Source: an uncultured Acidobacteriota bacterium (GTDB lineage Bacteria; Acidobacteriota; Terriglobia; Terriglobales; Acidobacteriaceae). Taken from it: DNA of 64,000 nucleotides. The stretch spans positions 62,001-126,000 of the forward strand of contig CAINND010000024.1 of assembly GCA_903851035.1 (NCBI GenBank). The letters run 5' to 3'. The notes under the pieces were generated by a model, which was given only the letters and a program-made list of their open reading frames with translations, did no database searches and was not told the DNA's origin. Positions 23,843-32,479 of the stretch are shown here, in pieces (within the stretch, counting starts at the first letter, position 1; each line of letters starts with the position of its first letter). The position numbers and the translations under genes were made by a program.

Positions 23843-24741
23843 TGCGAAAGTCCTTCCCCGGCCGCCGCTGGCCGCTCGCACTCCTGCTGCTGGCGGCCAC
23901 GCCCCTGTTGGCGCAAAAACCCATCGGTGAACTGATTGCCGAAGGCGCCAGCGTGCGCGGCATGGTCAGCCTGGAGGGCGGTGGCACCCGCGTCCTGGGC
24001 GGCTCGCAGATTACCGCCGGCGAGGCCGCGGCCCGCCTGCACCTGGTACGCGGAGGAGACATCCGCGTCTGCCCCAAGACGAGCCTCTCGGTCAACGCCG
24101 ATGTTGAGGGCAAGGCCATGGTCTTCGGCCTCAACGGCGGCGCGCTGGAGGTGGATTACCCTCTTGGCGGCGGCTCGGACTCCCTGCTGACGCCCGACTT
24201 CCGCGTGCAACTCATCGGGCCAGGAAATTTTCACTTCGCCATCAGCGTCAGCCCCGCCGGAGACACCTGCCTGCGCCCGCTCGCGGGCAACGACGCCTCG
24301 CTGTTTTTGGCCGAGATGATGGGTAGTGACAGCTACCAGCTCACCCCGGGCAAAAGCGTGCTCTTCAAGGGCGGACGCATCAGCCAGGCCACCACGGCCC
24401 CGGCCGCCTGCGGTTGCCCCGCCACCGCCGCGCCGCCCAAACCCGCTCCGGAGCCGGTGCACCCGAACACCGTGCTGGAGACGAACCTTGTGCCCGCCAG
24501 CCAGCCGGAGACGCACCTCAAGGCCGATACCACCTTTACCTACTATGGCAAGGACGAGAGCCAGGACGTAACTGTAACGGTGGCAAGGCTTTCCGCCTCT
24601 CGTGACGATTCCCACCTGACACTGGCCATGCTGCCCCGGGTTATCCCCCCGGCCACGGCCGCAGCAACGCCCAAACCGGAGAAAAAACAGCGTTTATGGC
24701 AGCGGCTGGGTGGCATGATGAACCGCCTGCTGGGGAAATAG
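23842..24741 (+). CDS. Secreted protein with FecR-like beta domain, function unknown
   Basis: The 299-residue protein has a signal peptide (cleavage near LLAQ, about residue 24). A beta-rich domain (~30-175: GASVRGMVSLEGG, AARLHLVRGGDIRVCPKTSLSVN, FGLNGGALEVDY) resembles FecR/LPS-assembly-like folds. A Pro/Ala linker with ACGCPA follows, and a basic amphipathic C-terminus (KKQRLWQRLGGMMNRLLGK) might contact membrane. The ATG overlaps the PilZ stop (TGATG). Function cannot be assigned. Coupling to PilZ suggests envelope or surface regulation; this is inference only. Confidence 0.75.
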   Translation: MRKSFPGRRWPLALLLLAATPLLAQKPIGELIAEGASVRGMVSLEGGGTRVLGGSQITAGEAAARLHLVRGGDIRVCPKTSLSVNADVEGKAMVFGLNGGALEVDYPLGGGSDSLLTPDFRVQLIGPGNFHFAISVSPAGDTCLRPLAGNDASLFLAEMMGSDSYQLTPGKSVLFKGGRISQATTAPAACGCPATAAPPKPAPEPVHPNTVLETNLVPASQPETHLKADTTFTYYGKDESQDVTVTVARLSASRDDSHLTLAMLPRVIPPATAAATPKPEKKQRLWQRLGGMMNRLLGK

Positions 24742-24888
24742 GGGTGTCGAAAAGTTAAAAAAGCTTCTTTCAGTCCCCTACTTTTTTTCGGCGAGAGCGT
24801 GGTAAACTCCCTTTTGCCAACGTTTTAACCTTGCGAGCCTGGCCCGGCAGGGGTTGCACGAATTCCGCCAACACGGAGATACAAGAAC

Positions 24889-25209
24889 ATGACGAAAGCC
24901 GATCTCATCGAAGAAGTTTCACGCTTGGCCGAGTTGACCCGCAAGGACAGCGAAGTCATTGTAGAGACCATCTTCGACAGTGTGGTGCGGGCGTTGCGTT
25001 CTGGCGATAAGATTGAAATTCGCGGATTTGGCAGCTTCCGCACCCGCCAGCGCAAGCCGCGCGTGGGACGCAATCCCAAAACCGGCGACCGCGTCGAAGT
25101 GCCGCCCAAAAAGATTCCCTTCTTCAAGCCCAGTAAGGAGTTGAAGGACATGGTGAACCGCGACGGCGTGGCCGCTGCGGCCGAAGCTGTGCCTCCGGCG
25201 CAGGCCTGA
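24889..25209 (+). CDS. HU/IHF-family DNA-binding protein
   Basis: The 106-residue nucleoid protein has the N-terminal helices MTKADLIEEVSRLAELTRKDSE. It then has the DNA-binding arm signature IRGFGSFRTRQRKPRVGRNPKTG, including the proline-containing RNPKTG tip, and PPKKIPFFKPSKELKDMVN. The spacing favours the IHF-like branch. The last ~17 residues (Ala/Pro/Glu) extend beyond the usual 90-residue HU. CGGAG precedes the ATG, and a 147-base upstream gap with T-rich runs should carry the promoter. Confidence 0.93.
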   Translation: MTKADLIEEVSRLAELTRKDSEVIVETIFDSVVRALRSGDKIEIRGFGSFRTRQRKPRVGRNPKTGDRVEVPPKKIPFFKPSKELKDMVNRDGVAAAAEAVPPAQA

Positions 25210-25300
25210 GCCAGCCACCTTGCCCGCGCCAAAGGCATTGCCGGAAGCGCGGGCCGCAGACAGCAACATTCGGCCGTTGTGGGTCGAACCATCCTCTCCC

Positions 25301-25888
25301 GTGAACTTGCCGAATACCATCACGTTGGCGCGCATCGCATGCGTGCCATTGTTTTTGTGGGCGCTGGCCACCACGCGCCTTTCTGCGCCTTACGGACGCC
25401 AGGAGCTGGTGGCCGCATTCCTGTTTCTACTCGGCTCGGTCACCGACGGACTCGACGGCCAGATTGCGCGCCGCATGGGCAAGGTCACCGTGCTCGGCGG
25501 CCTGCTCTCTCCGCTGGCGGATAAGCTGCTGGTCTCCACCGCTTTTGTGGCGCTGGTCTTTTTTGCGCCGGAGCTGGTCGCCCCCTGGGTGGCCATCATC
25601 ATCGTCGCCCGTGAGTTCCTGGTCACTACCCTGCAATCGGTGGCCACGCAGCAGAACATGGAGTTGCGCTACGTGGACATTGGCAAGTACAAGACCGTGG
25701 TGCAATCGGTCACCGTCATCAGCATCCTGTTGGCGCATGCCTGGCCGATTTGGTTCGGCGACGTCTCCGGCATACTGGTGGCGCGCGCGAGCATCTGGGT
25801 GCTGATTACCGTCTCCGTGCTGACCAGCGTGGCCAGCCTGCGCTTCTTCCTCGCCGAGGTGGTCCGTCAACTCGGCGGAGAAATGTAG
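25301..25888 (+). CDS. pgsA: CDP-diacylglycerol-glycerol-3-phosphate 3-phosphatidyltransferase (altered motif)
   Basis: The 195-residue membrane enzyme would make phosphatidylglycerol phosphate from CDP-diacylglycerol. It starts VNLPNTITLARI, typical of PgsA, and has about five helices. The CDP-alcohol phosphotransferase motif is D49xxDG..AR...G...S70...D74: the third acidic residue of DGx2ARx8Gx3Dx3D is Ser (TCT at 25508-25510). This may impair or change metal binding. The GTG at 25301 is preferred to the TTG at 25220, whose 27 extra residues are not conserved-looking. It follows the HU gene and precedes amrA. Confidence 0.85.
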   Translation: MNLPNTITLARIACVPLFLWALATTRLSAPYGRQELVAAFLFLLGSVTDGLDGQIARRMGKVTVLGGLLSPLADKLLVSTAFVALVFFAPELVAPWVAIIIVAREFLVTTLQSVATQQNMELRYVDIGKYKTVVQSVTVISILLAHAWPIWFGDVSGILVARASIWVLITVSVLTSVASLRFFLAEVVRQLGGEM

Positions 25889-25917
25889 ATTCGTCTTCAC
25901 CGAGGAGGATTTTTGCC

Positions 25918-26550
25918 ATGAGCGCTGCGTCTGACGATTCCACCACCAGCCAATCCACCTCTGCCAATACAACCGGTGAGTACTCCCCGGCCGAGCGACG
26001 CTGGCTGCTGCAACTGGCGCACACGGCCATCCGCGCGGCGGTCACCGGGCGCGAGGTTGATCCGAATTCTGCGCCGGCCTCATCACCGGCAACCCCGCAC
26101 CTGCACCAGCCCCGCGGAGCCTTCGTCACCCTGCATGAGGACGGACAACTGCGCGGCTGCATTGGCAGCATCACGGCCTATGCGCCGCTCGATGAGACCG
26201 TCCAGCACATGGCCCTGGCCGCCGCCCTGGAGGACCCTCGCTTTCAGCCCGTCGGCGAAGACGAACTCGACAAACTGCAACTGGAGATCAGCGTGCTGAC
26301 GCCGATGTTCCCCATCGCGCCGGAGGATGTCGTCGTCGGCCGCCACGGCTTGATGATCACGCACGGCGGACATCGCGGCCTGCTGCTGCCGCAGGTTCCG
26401 CTGGAATGGGGATGGGATCGCGAGAAGTTTTTAGCGCAAACCTGCCGCAAGGCCGGACTGCCGGAAGATCAGTGGAAGAAAGGCGCCCAGCTGGAAGCCT
26501 TCACCGCTGAGGTCTTCGGCGAGAGTTCGCCGGGAGAGAGTTTGCGGTAG
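25918..26550 (+). CDS. amrA: AMMECR1-domain protein (AmmeMemoRadiSam system A)
   Basis: The 210-residue protein is a full AMMECR1 domain: RGAFVTLHEDGQLRGCIGSI near the N-terminus (the LRGCIG signature), MALAAALEDPRF, LQLEISVLTP, and GLLLPQVPLEWGW with a late Cys (QTCRKAGL). These proteins often cluster with a Memo-like protein and a radical SAM enzyme, but neither partner is here. The biochemical role is unknown. A GAGGAGG lies before the ATG. Octamer repeats begin 3 bases after the stop. Confidence 0.92.
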   Translation: MSAASDDSTTSQSTSANTTGEYSPAERRWLLQLAHTAIRAAVTGREVDPNSAPASSPATPHLHQPRGAFVTLHEDGQLRGCIGSITAYAPLDETVQHMALAAALEDPRFQPVGEDELDKLQLEISVLTPMFPIAPEDVVVGRHGLMITHGGHRGLLLPQVPLEWGWDREKFLAQTCRKAGLPEDQWKKGAQLEAFTAEVFGESSPGESLR

Positions 26551-26552
26551 AA

Positions 26553-26780
26553 GGTTTCAAGGTTGCGCAGGTTTCAAAGTTTCAAGGTTTCAAAGTTTCG
26601 CAGGTTTCGAAGCTGCGCAGGTTTTGAAGCTGCCAATGCTGTAAGAGCTTAAGGTCACCTGGTTGCATCTTTGCTTCGCGATTGCCACTGTGAGTGCAGA
26701 GCACCTCGCCCGTTTCGCTCAAGGTTCTTGCTCTTGGTTTTCACCTTTGAAACTTTGAAACCTTGCTACCTTGAAACCTG
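26553..26780. repeat. Facing octamer arrays between amrA and permease genes
   Basis: The left array (26553-26630) contains GGTTTCAA AGTTTCAA GGTTTCAA in register, then degenerate GTTTCGCAG, GTTTCGAAG and CTGCGCAG units. The right array (26743-26780) reads GGTTTCAA GGTAGCAA GGTTTCAA AGTTTCAA on the other strand. About 110 bases between them hold no gene. The right array overlaps the 3' end of the permease gene by 15 bases and supplies its stop codon. Confidence 0.78.
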
Positions 26781-28064
26781 TTTTCTCCCCGGCCCCGCAT
26801 AGTACCCCACCACGCCCAGCGCGATCAGCACCACGCCCACCATCAGCGCACTGACCGGGCCAATCTGCTCGCTGCGGCTGCGCACGCAACTGATGATGAT
26901 GAGCACCGTCGGCGGCACGCTGACCAATGCGAGTCCAACGCCGCCAAATGGCACGCGGAAGGGTCTCGGCAAATTCGGCTCGCGGCGGCGCAGCATAATC
27001 AGCGCGACAAACTCCAGCAGAATGCTCAGCCCAGTCAGCAGCACATCCAGAATCACCGTGCGCTCAAAGCCCAAGCCCATGGCCAAGCCCCACAGCACGG
27101 AGCAGACGACGATGGCCACCCACGGCGCGCCCGCCTGATTTTCGCGCGCGAAGATCTTCGGCAAGTAGCCGTCGCGCGCCATGGCGTAGGGCAGCCGCGA
27201 CAAGCTCATCACCAGCGCGTTGAAGGTGCTGAAGGCGGCCAGCATTCCGGCGGCGGTCATCAGGGCCGCCAGCCGTTGCCCGCCGAAAAGGGCCGCAATG
27301 TTCACCCACGATCCGGTCTCCCACGCCTGTTGCGGCACGTTGGCCCGCCATGCGGCGGCAATGGGCAGCAGGTAGCTGGCCACCACCACGGCTACGCTGA
27401 TGGCCATGGCGCGGGTGTAGGTCTTGCGCGCGTTCTCCACCTCGCCGGCAATGGTGCTGGCGTTGTCCCACCCCATGTAGTTCCACATGGCAATCAGGAT
27501 GCCGCCCATCAGGTCGCTGCGCGTGACGTGCGGATGCACGGCCGCAGCGTGCGGAGCGTTCATCGCCAGCCATACAAGAAACGCAAACGGCGCCAGCAGC
27601 AGTAGCACAAAGAAAATGCTGCCGCGCCCCACGAATCCCGCGCCAAACAGATTCATCACCACGCAGACGGAGATCATCGCCACGCCCAGCACCAGCGGCC
27701 AATGTCCCTCGCCCAGAGCGGGCAGCAGGTGGCCGAGATAGGCGGCGAACAATATCGGGTACACGGCCATGTCAAAGACCGAGCCGAGAAATGTCAGCCA
27801 GGATTCCTGGAATCCCCAGAAGGGGCCCATGGCGCGGCGCACCCACACGTAAAAGCCGCCGGTCTCCGGCATGGCGCTGGCGAGTTCGCTGACCATCAGC
27901 GTGGTGGGCAATGCCCACACGAGCGGGGTAAGGCAAAGGATGAGGATGGTGCGCGAGTAGCCGTTATGGCCGACGATCTCTTCCAGGCCGAAGGGGCCGC
28001 CGCTGACCATGGCGTACGTTGAGGCCACCAGGGCCAGCAGTCCGAGCTTGCGGGAGTGCTTCAA
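26766..28064 (-). CDS. APC-superfamily amino acid permease
   Basis: The 432-residue protein has about 12 membrane helices. Family features are GGPFGLEEIVG in helix 1 (unwound substrate-binding segment), MPETGGFYVWVRRAMGPFWGFQ, and AMWNYMGWDNASTIAGEVENARKTYTRA (the APC consensus around helix 6). Substrate is probably an amino acid or polyamine. The gene starts 4 bases after the stop of the upstream secreted protein, so both share a transcript. The final residues VSR and the stop codon are encoded inside an octamer array (26766-26780). Confidence 0.92.
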   Translation of the reverse strand: MKHSRKLGLLALVASTYAMVSGGPFGLEEIVGHNGYSRTILILCLTPLVWALPTTLMVSELASAMPETGGFYVWVRRAMGPFWGFQESWLTFLGSVFDMAVYPILFAAYLGHLLPALGEGHWPLVLGVAMISVCVVMNLFGAGFVGRGSIFFVLLLLAPFAFLVWLAMNAPHAAAVHPHVTRSDLMGGILIAMWNYMGWDNASTIAGEVENARKTYTRAMAISVAVVVASYLLPIAAAWRANVPQQAWETGSWVNIAALFGGQRLAALMTAAGMLAAFSTFNALVMSLSRLPYAMARDGYLPKIFARENQAGAPWVAIVVCSVLWGLAMGLGFERTVILDVLLTGLSILLEFVALIMLRRREPNLPRPFRVPFGGVGLALVSVPPTVLIIISCVRSRSEQIGPVSALMVGVVLIALGVVGYYAGPGRKQVSR

Positions 28065-28067
28065 CCC

Positions 28068-29057
28068 TTACTTGGCGGGCTTGCAGCCGCCCAAAAAGAT
28101 GCGGTGACGCAGGCGGTCCACCAGCTTGCAGGGCTCCGGCGTGCTGGCACTCGCGGAAGAGGCTGGCGCGTTGCCCGGGCCTTCACTCTCCAGCACGTCA
28201 CCCAGTTGCACCTCGGCCACGGCGCGGACCACCATCGCGGTGGAGCTGCGCTCGGTGACCGAGAGAACCAGCACCTCGCCCAGCACATGCGAGGGCAGAT
28301 GCTTGATGGACTTCAGCGGAGCCTGGTGCACGGCGCCGGGGTCCAACCCGCGCGGCAGCAGTTCGCTGGCCTGGTCGATCTTGTTCAGTTCCTTGTCGCC
28401 GTAGCCGCGGCGGATGTAGAGATAATCGCCGGGCTTGGCTCCCTTGGTGGCGCCGAAATCGGTGTAGATGATGTTGCCGCGCCCCATCAGCTCGACAAAG
28501 TCCTTCGTGCCCAGGATGTGGCCCTTGGGGCCGCCGGATGCGGGCAGGTACGGGTCGAGCGGCGGATCGAATTCGCGCGTGGGCGGCGTGGGCTTTTCTT
28601 CAAAGGGAACGAGGATATCGCCGGGCACGGCCGGATCGCAGGAAAAGCCGATTTTGGCCACGGCTACGTCCTTCTGCAAGCTGCTGACGGTGACCCAGCC
28701 GATCTCCTTGTAAAGGTGCCCCAGGCGCTTGAAGCGGTGCGCCTGCTCGGGAGAGGACATCTCGATGTTGGGGTCCACCACCTCGCGGACGATGCTGTAG
28801 CGCTCGCCTGCCTTGAGGTTCGGCCCGCCCAGGAAGACAGTCTCGCCCATGGGAAATTGATCCACATGGGGGGCTTCCTTGCTGGCGATGACGAAGTTCT
28901 TGCGCGGCAGCGTGCGGTGGTAAACAAAGCCCGCGCAATACATCTGCGTGTAGCCGGGGATCAGGCTTTTGCTGGGGGCAGGCGCCGGCGCCGTGGGTGC
29001 GCTTTGCGCCCACAGGCTGCCGCAAACCAGAATGGCGATGACAGACAGGCGTTTCAT
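28068..29057 (-). CDS. Secreted protein of unknown function
   Basis: The 329-residue protein has a signal peptide (1-17, cleavage near LWAQ) and a Pro/Ala linker. A first beta-rich segment (PGYTQMYCAGFV, GETVFLGGPNLKAGERYSIVREV) and a second one (GDYLYIRRGYG, HVLGEVLVLSVTERSSTAMVVRAV) look like a duplicated beta-barrel module, each centred on a GxxY(S/L)I-type strand. Similar secreted proteins occur in acidobacteria, but no function is known to me. Four Cys could form disulfides. It precedes the permease by 3 bases, which is unexpected for a secreted protein. Confidence 0.78.
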   Translation of the reverse strand: MKRLSVIAILVCGSLWAQSAPTAPAPAPSKSLIPGYTQMYCAGFVYHRTLPRKNFVIASKEAPHVDQFPMGETVFLGGPNLKAGERYSIVREVVDPNIEMSSPEQAHRFKRLGHLYKEIGWVTVSSLQKDVAVAKIGFSCDPAVPGDILVPFEEKPTPPTREFDPPLDPYLPASGGPKGHILGTKDFVELMGRGNIIYTDFGATKGAKPGDYLYIRRGYGDKELNKIDQASELLPRGLDPGAVHQAPLKSIKHLPSHVLGEVLVLSVTERSSTAMVVRAVAEVQLGDVLESEGPGNAPASSASASTPEPCKLVDRLRHRIFLGGCKPAK

Positions 29058-29237
29058 TTTTGCTCCCTTGCCGCGCTACCTTGACGCACAGTACCCGCAG
29101 GCCACGGCGCGGCCTTCGCGCATGGGCCGCGCGCAACGGGGATTCTTCCGGAAGCTAACAAAGCGCGTATCCGGGGTCAAGTAACGAAAGAGAAAGACGT
29201 TAACTGAAAGGGCACTTTCCGGAATTTCTGCAATAAT

Positions 29238-31193
29238 ATGGAAGAAAAGCCGCCCCGGGCATTGCAACCTGAGGCAAGGCTCATTACCATTGTGCCCCTG
29301 ATGACTGACTCATCCATGAATTACGTTGCCCGTTCTCTACGCCTGCGCATCCCGCGTATTTGTGTCACTTTAACGGCCAGCGACCCGGCGGAACTGCTGG
29401 ACACCGCCGAGGCCGTTCTGCGCGAAAATACCTTGATTGAACTCCGCCTGGACTACCTGGCACAGCCGCTGGCGGCCATTCCGCGCATCCGCCGCCTGAT
29501 GGAGGTGCGGCCGGACGCCATACTCATCGCCACCTGCCGCCGCCAGGCCGCCGGAGGACAGTTCCGCGGCTCTGTGGCCAGTGAGCTGGAGGTGCTGCAA
29601 AAGGCCGCCGAGGCCGGCTGCCCCGCGCTCGACATTTCCATTGAGACCGCCGAGGCCATCAAAGAATCCGCCTGGGAGAAGTTGCGCGCCCAAGCCGCCA
29701 TTATCCTGAGCAGCCATAACTTTAAAAACACCACCAAGCTGGAAGAGTGCTTTGAGCGCATGCGCGCCTACACCGCTGACTTCTACAAGGTGGTTGGCAC
29801 CGCCACCTGCCTGCACGATAACGTCGTCATGGCGCGCTTCCTGGAAAAGTACTGTTCGGAGTATCCGATGGTGGGCATGTGCATGGGCGACCAGGGCATA
29901 CTCAGCCGCATCCTGGCCATCCGCGCCGGGGCCGCCTTCACCTTCGGCGCCGCCGAGGCCGGCAAGGAGACCGCTCCCGGCCAGCCCACCTTCCGCGTGC
30001 TGCGCGACTTCTACCGCGTCGAGCAGATCGACTCGGTCACCAAGTTCTACGGCATCGCCGGCAACCCGGTCAGCCACAGCATGTCGCCCTGGGTGCTGAA
30101 TGCGGCCTTCCGGCGCGAAAACGTCAACGCGGTTTATGTGCCGCTGTATGCCCGCACGCTGGATGACCTGCTGGCCACCACCACTGATCTGCCACTCGAC
30201 GGCCTCAGCGTGACCATGCCCTACAAGCAGTCCGTGGTGGAGCACCTGGACAACAGCGACGTGCTGACCCAGCGCACCGGCGCCTGCAACACAATCGTGC
30301 GCGGCAAGGATGGCCGCCTGTTTGGCTTTAATACGGACGTTTATGGCGTGGCCGCCGCGCTGGATTCCCGCGTGCCGCTGAATGGCGCCCGCGTGTTGGT
30401 GCTGGGAGCGGGCGGCGCCGCCCGGGCTGCCGTCTTCGGCCTGCGCGCCCGCGGCGCGGAGGTCTTCATCCTGAACCGCACACCGGCCACCGCGCAGGGT
30501 CTTGCCAAGCAGAGCGGCTCCAAGTCCATCAAGCGCACCGATGTGGCCAAGATGAGCTTCGATGTCATCTTCAACGCCACGCCGGTGGGCATGGGCAATG
30601 ACAAGCACACTCCGCTCGAGGAAAACGAGCTGAACACCGTGTGGGTCTTCGATTCGGTGTACAACCCGATTGAGACCAAGCTGATTAAGATGGCGCAGGC
30701 CAAGGGCCTGGGTACAATCAGCGGCGTGGAAATGTTCGTCCACCAGGCGGCTCGGCAGTTCGAGATCTGGACCGGCAAGCCCGCTCCGCTCGACGTCATG
30801 CGCCAGGTGCTGCTGCGCCAGCTGGGAGCGGTCGGCGTCGAGGGCGCACCGCCCATTCCTACCGTGGTGCTACCCAAAAACCGTGTGCTCTCCAACGCTC
30901 CGGTGACGGTGGTTGCTGAAAGCGTGGTCGCGGCGGCGGAAACGCAGCCCACACCCCCCGCTGCGGGCAAGGGAGCGGCCGCTAAGGCGGCTGCCAAGCC
31001 CCCGGCCAAGGTAGCAGCCCCCAAAGTGGCCGCAAAGCCCTCTAAGGCCCCGGTAAAGGCCACGGCGAAGGCAAAGACGGTCGCCAAGCCGGCCACCAAG
31101 GCAGCCGCAAAACCAAAGGCTGTGCAAAAGTCGGCCAAAAAGAGCGCATCACCGGCCAAGAAGGCCGCTGCGCCAAAGAAGAAAAAGCGCTAA
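29238..31193 (+). CDS. aroDE: Fused 3-dehydroquinate dehydratase / shikimate dehydrogenase with lysine-rich tail
   Basis: The 651-residue bifunctional shikimate-pathway enzyme has a type I dehydroquinase (~38-245), with ELRLDYL, catalytic His in SSHNF and Schiff-base Lys in FYKVVGTA. A shikimate dehydrogenase (~265-535) follows, with GNPVSHSMSPWVLNAAF, TMPYKQ, NTD and NADP-binding GAGGAARA. A ~75-residue tail of AAKP/KKA repeats ends PKKKKR, resembling histone H1. The same fusion without a tail is known from plants and some bacteria. The start is uncertain: 29238 overlaps an AT-rich TAATAT, and GTG 29292 or ATG 29301 or 29316 are reasonable. Confidence 0.93.
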   Translation: MEEKPPRALQPEARLITIVPLMTDSSMNYVARSLRLRIPRICVTLTASDPAELLDTAEAVLRENTLIELRLDYLAQPLAAIPRIRRLMEVRPDAILIATCRRQAAGGQFRGSVASELEVLQKAAEAGCPALDISIETAEAIKESAWEKLRAQAAIILSSHNFKNTTKLEECFERMRAYTADFYKVVGTATCLHDNVVMARFLEKYCSEYPMVGMCMGDQGILSRILAIRAGAAFTFGAAEAGKETAPGQPTFRVLRDFYRVEQIDSVTKFYGIAGNPVSHSMSPWVLNAAFRRENVNAVYVPLYARTLDDLLATTTDLPLDGLSVTMPYKQSVVEHLDNSDVLTQRTGACNTIVRGKDGRLFGFNTDVYGVAAALDSRVPLNGARVLVLGAGGAARAAVFGLRARGAEVFILNRTPATAQGLAKQSGSKSIKRTDVAKMSFDVIFNATPVGMGNDKHTPLEENELNTVWVFDSVYNPIETKLIKMAQAKGLGTISGVEMFVHQAARQFEIWTGKPAPLDVMRQVLLRQLGAVGVEGAPPIPTVVLPKNRVLSNAPVTVVAESVVAAAETQPTPPAAGKGAAAKAAAKPPAKVAAPKVAAKPSKAPVKATAKAKTVAKPATKAAAKPKAVQKSAKKSASPAKKAAAPKKKKR

Positions 31194-31218
31194 CCACCTG
31201 CGCTTTCATCATCAAAGA

Positions 31219-31268
31219 GCCCCGTCCTCCGGATGCCTGCCAGGGTCCACGGAGGGCGGGGCTTCTTA
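31219..31268 (+). terminator. Intrinsic terminator after aroDE
   Basis: A 13-bp stem GCCCCGTCCTCCG/CGGAGGGCGGGGC (31219-31231 with 31250-31262) is followed by TTCTTATTTT. Confidence 0.85.
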
Positions 31269-31587
31269 TTTTCTATTCGTTTGCACCACAGGAAGGGCAA
31301 TGCGGGGCGCAAATGAGCATTCGGAATCGCCATTCAGTGTGATTTATTCCGCTTTCCATTGCCATTTCGACACTTTCGATTTACGATTTAACTGATACGT
31401 ACACGTCGTTTTATAGCGATTTTGGACTTGAAGAGCAGAGCAACTGAAGTCGAGTAGCGCAGGCATTCATCCTGGTACCTTTATGGCTTACCTACCCAAG
31501 AATAGCTGCCCTCTAGATTTTCATTTCAGTTAAACCTGTTTCAGATTTCCTGGCACATTTGCGCCGGGGGTCGCTGGAGAACCAAAG
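31269..31587. other. Intergenic stretch before the gvpL/F-like gene
   Basis: It is AT-richer than its surroundings. A possible promoter is TTAACT (31388-31393) with TATAGC (31412-31417) at an 18-nt spacing, which would leave a leader of about 160 nt. No reading frame or known RNA was seen. Confidence 0.35.
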
Positions 31588-32328
31588 ATGGCGTGGTACG
31601 CGTACTGCATCAGCGAGCAGTCTAGCTTCCAACAGGGCCGGGTTCGCCGGCCATTCCTCATCGAATCCCTGAAAGGCATCAACCGGGCTCCGGTTCGTGG
31701 CTTCCCCTGCGGCGAATTTGTCGTCATCGTCAGCGAGATGGAGCACGGACAGGCCCTGAGCCAGCAATCGGCCATGGAGCACGCCCGGGTCATCGGCGAG
31801 TGCTTCAAGGTCTCTACCCTGCTGCCGTTTAAGTTCGGCACGGTCTTTGATGGCGACGAAGCGCTCCGCCAGGCCATCCGCAACAATAAGAAAACATTTG
31901 CCGAAAGCATTGCCCACCTGCGCGGCAAGGCGGAAATGCATATCAAGGTGACCGTCCGCGAGGGCGCCTGCGTAGCCGAGCTGCTGGAGCTGCCCGCGCA
32001 CAAGGCCGGCGGCGAGTACCTGACCCGCCTGAAGGAACAGGCCTCCCGCGACCGCGAGCGCCAGTCGCGCGCCCGCGCCCTGAGCGTGCAGGTCAGCCGC
32101 CTGCTCAGCCCGCTGCAGGAGGAGATCAGCTGCCGCAAGAATGAGAGCGGCATGGTGCTGGACATCGCCCACCTGATCGAATCCGATGGCGTCGAGCGCT
32201 ACCAGAGCCGCTACTCCAACGCGCTGCGGCAGTTCAAAGGCGTGGAAATCACACTCAGCGGCCCCTGGCCTCCGTACCACTTCATGCCAGAGCCCGGGAA
32301 GGTGCGCACGGTGGTCAACCACGTTTAG
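31588..32328 (+). CDS. GvpL/GvpF-family protein, orphan
   Basis: The 246-residue protein matches the gas-vesicle GvpL/F pattern: opening WYAYCIS, HARVIGE, the hallmark LLPFKFGTVF, then LRGKAEMHIKVTV, a helical region with EYLTRLKEQ, and the late GVEITLSGPWPPYHF. GvpF/L proteins sit at the inside of gas-vesicle shells or chaperone GvpA. No gvpA, gvpN or other gas-vesicle gene is present here, so the role may differ. GGAG precedes the ATG. A clear terminator follows, so it is a single-gene unit. Confidence 0.85.
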   Translation: MAWYAYCISEQSSFQQGRVRRPFLIESLKGINRAPVRGFPCGEFVVIVSEMEHGQALSQQSAMEHARVIGECFKVSTLLPFKFGTVFDGDEALRQAIRNNKKTFAESIAHLRGKAEMHIKVTVREGACVAELLELPAHKAGGEYLTRLKEQASRDRERQSRARALSVQVSRLLSPLQEEISCRKNESGMVLDIAHLIESDGVERYQSRYSNALRQFKGVEITLSGPWPPYHFMPEPGKVRTVVNHV

Positions 32329-32354
32329 TTTTACCGGCAGATTTGCCACTGAAG

Positions 32355-32378
32355 GGCCGGCCGGGTGCCGGCCTTTTT
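32355..32378 (+). terminator. Intrinsic terminator after the GvpL/F gene
   Basis: The stem GGCCGGC/GCCGGCC (32355-32361 with 32367-32373) is followed by TTTTT. Confidence 0.88.
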
Positions 32379-32479
32379 CGCGCCTGTCAGTATTTTGTCG
32401 TCGAAATAAACCGCCGGTGCGCTGCTAACTCATTCATGGCATGAGGTTTGTGGCTGCCGGAAATAAATAAAATTTTTCT

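Noticed and set aside
28056-29084. 342-residue plus-strand frame
   Set aside because: Antisense to the secreted protein that has a clear signal peptide and is coupled to the permease.
31513-32349. 278-residue minus-strand frame
   Set aside because: Antisense to the GvpL/F-like gene, whose plus-strand product shows the family motif.
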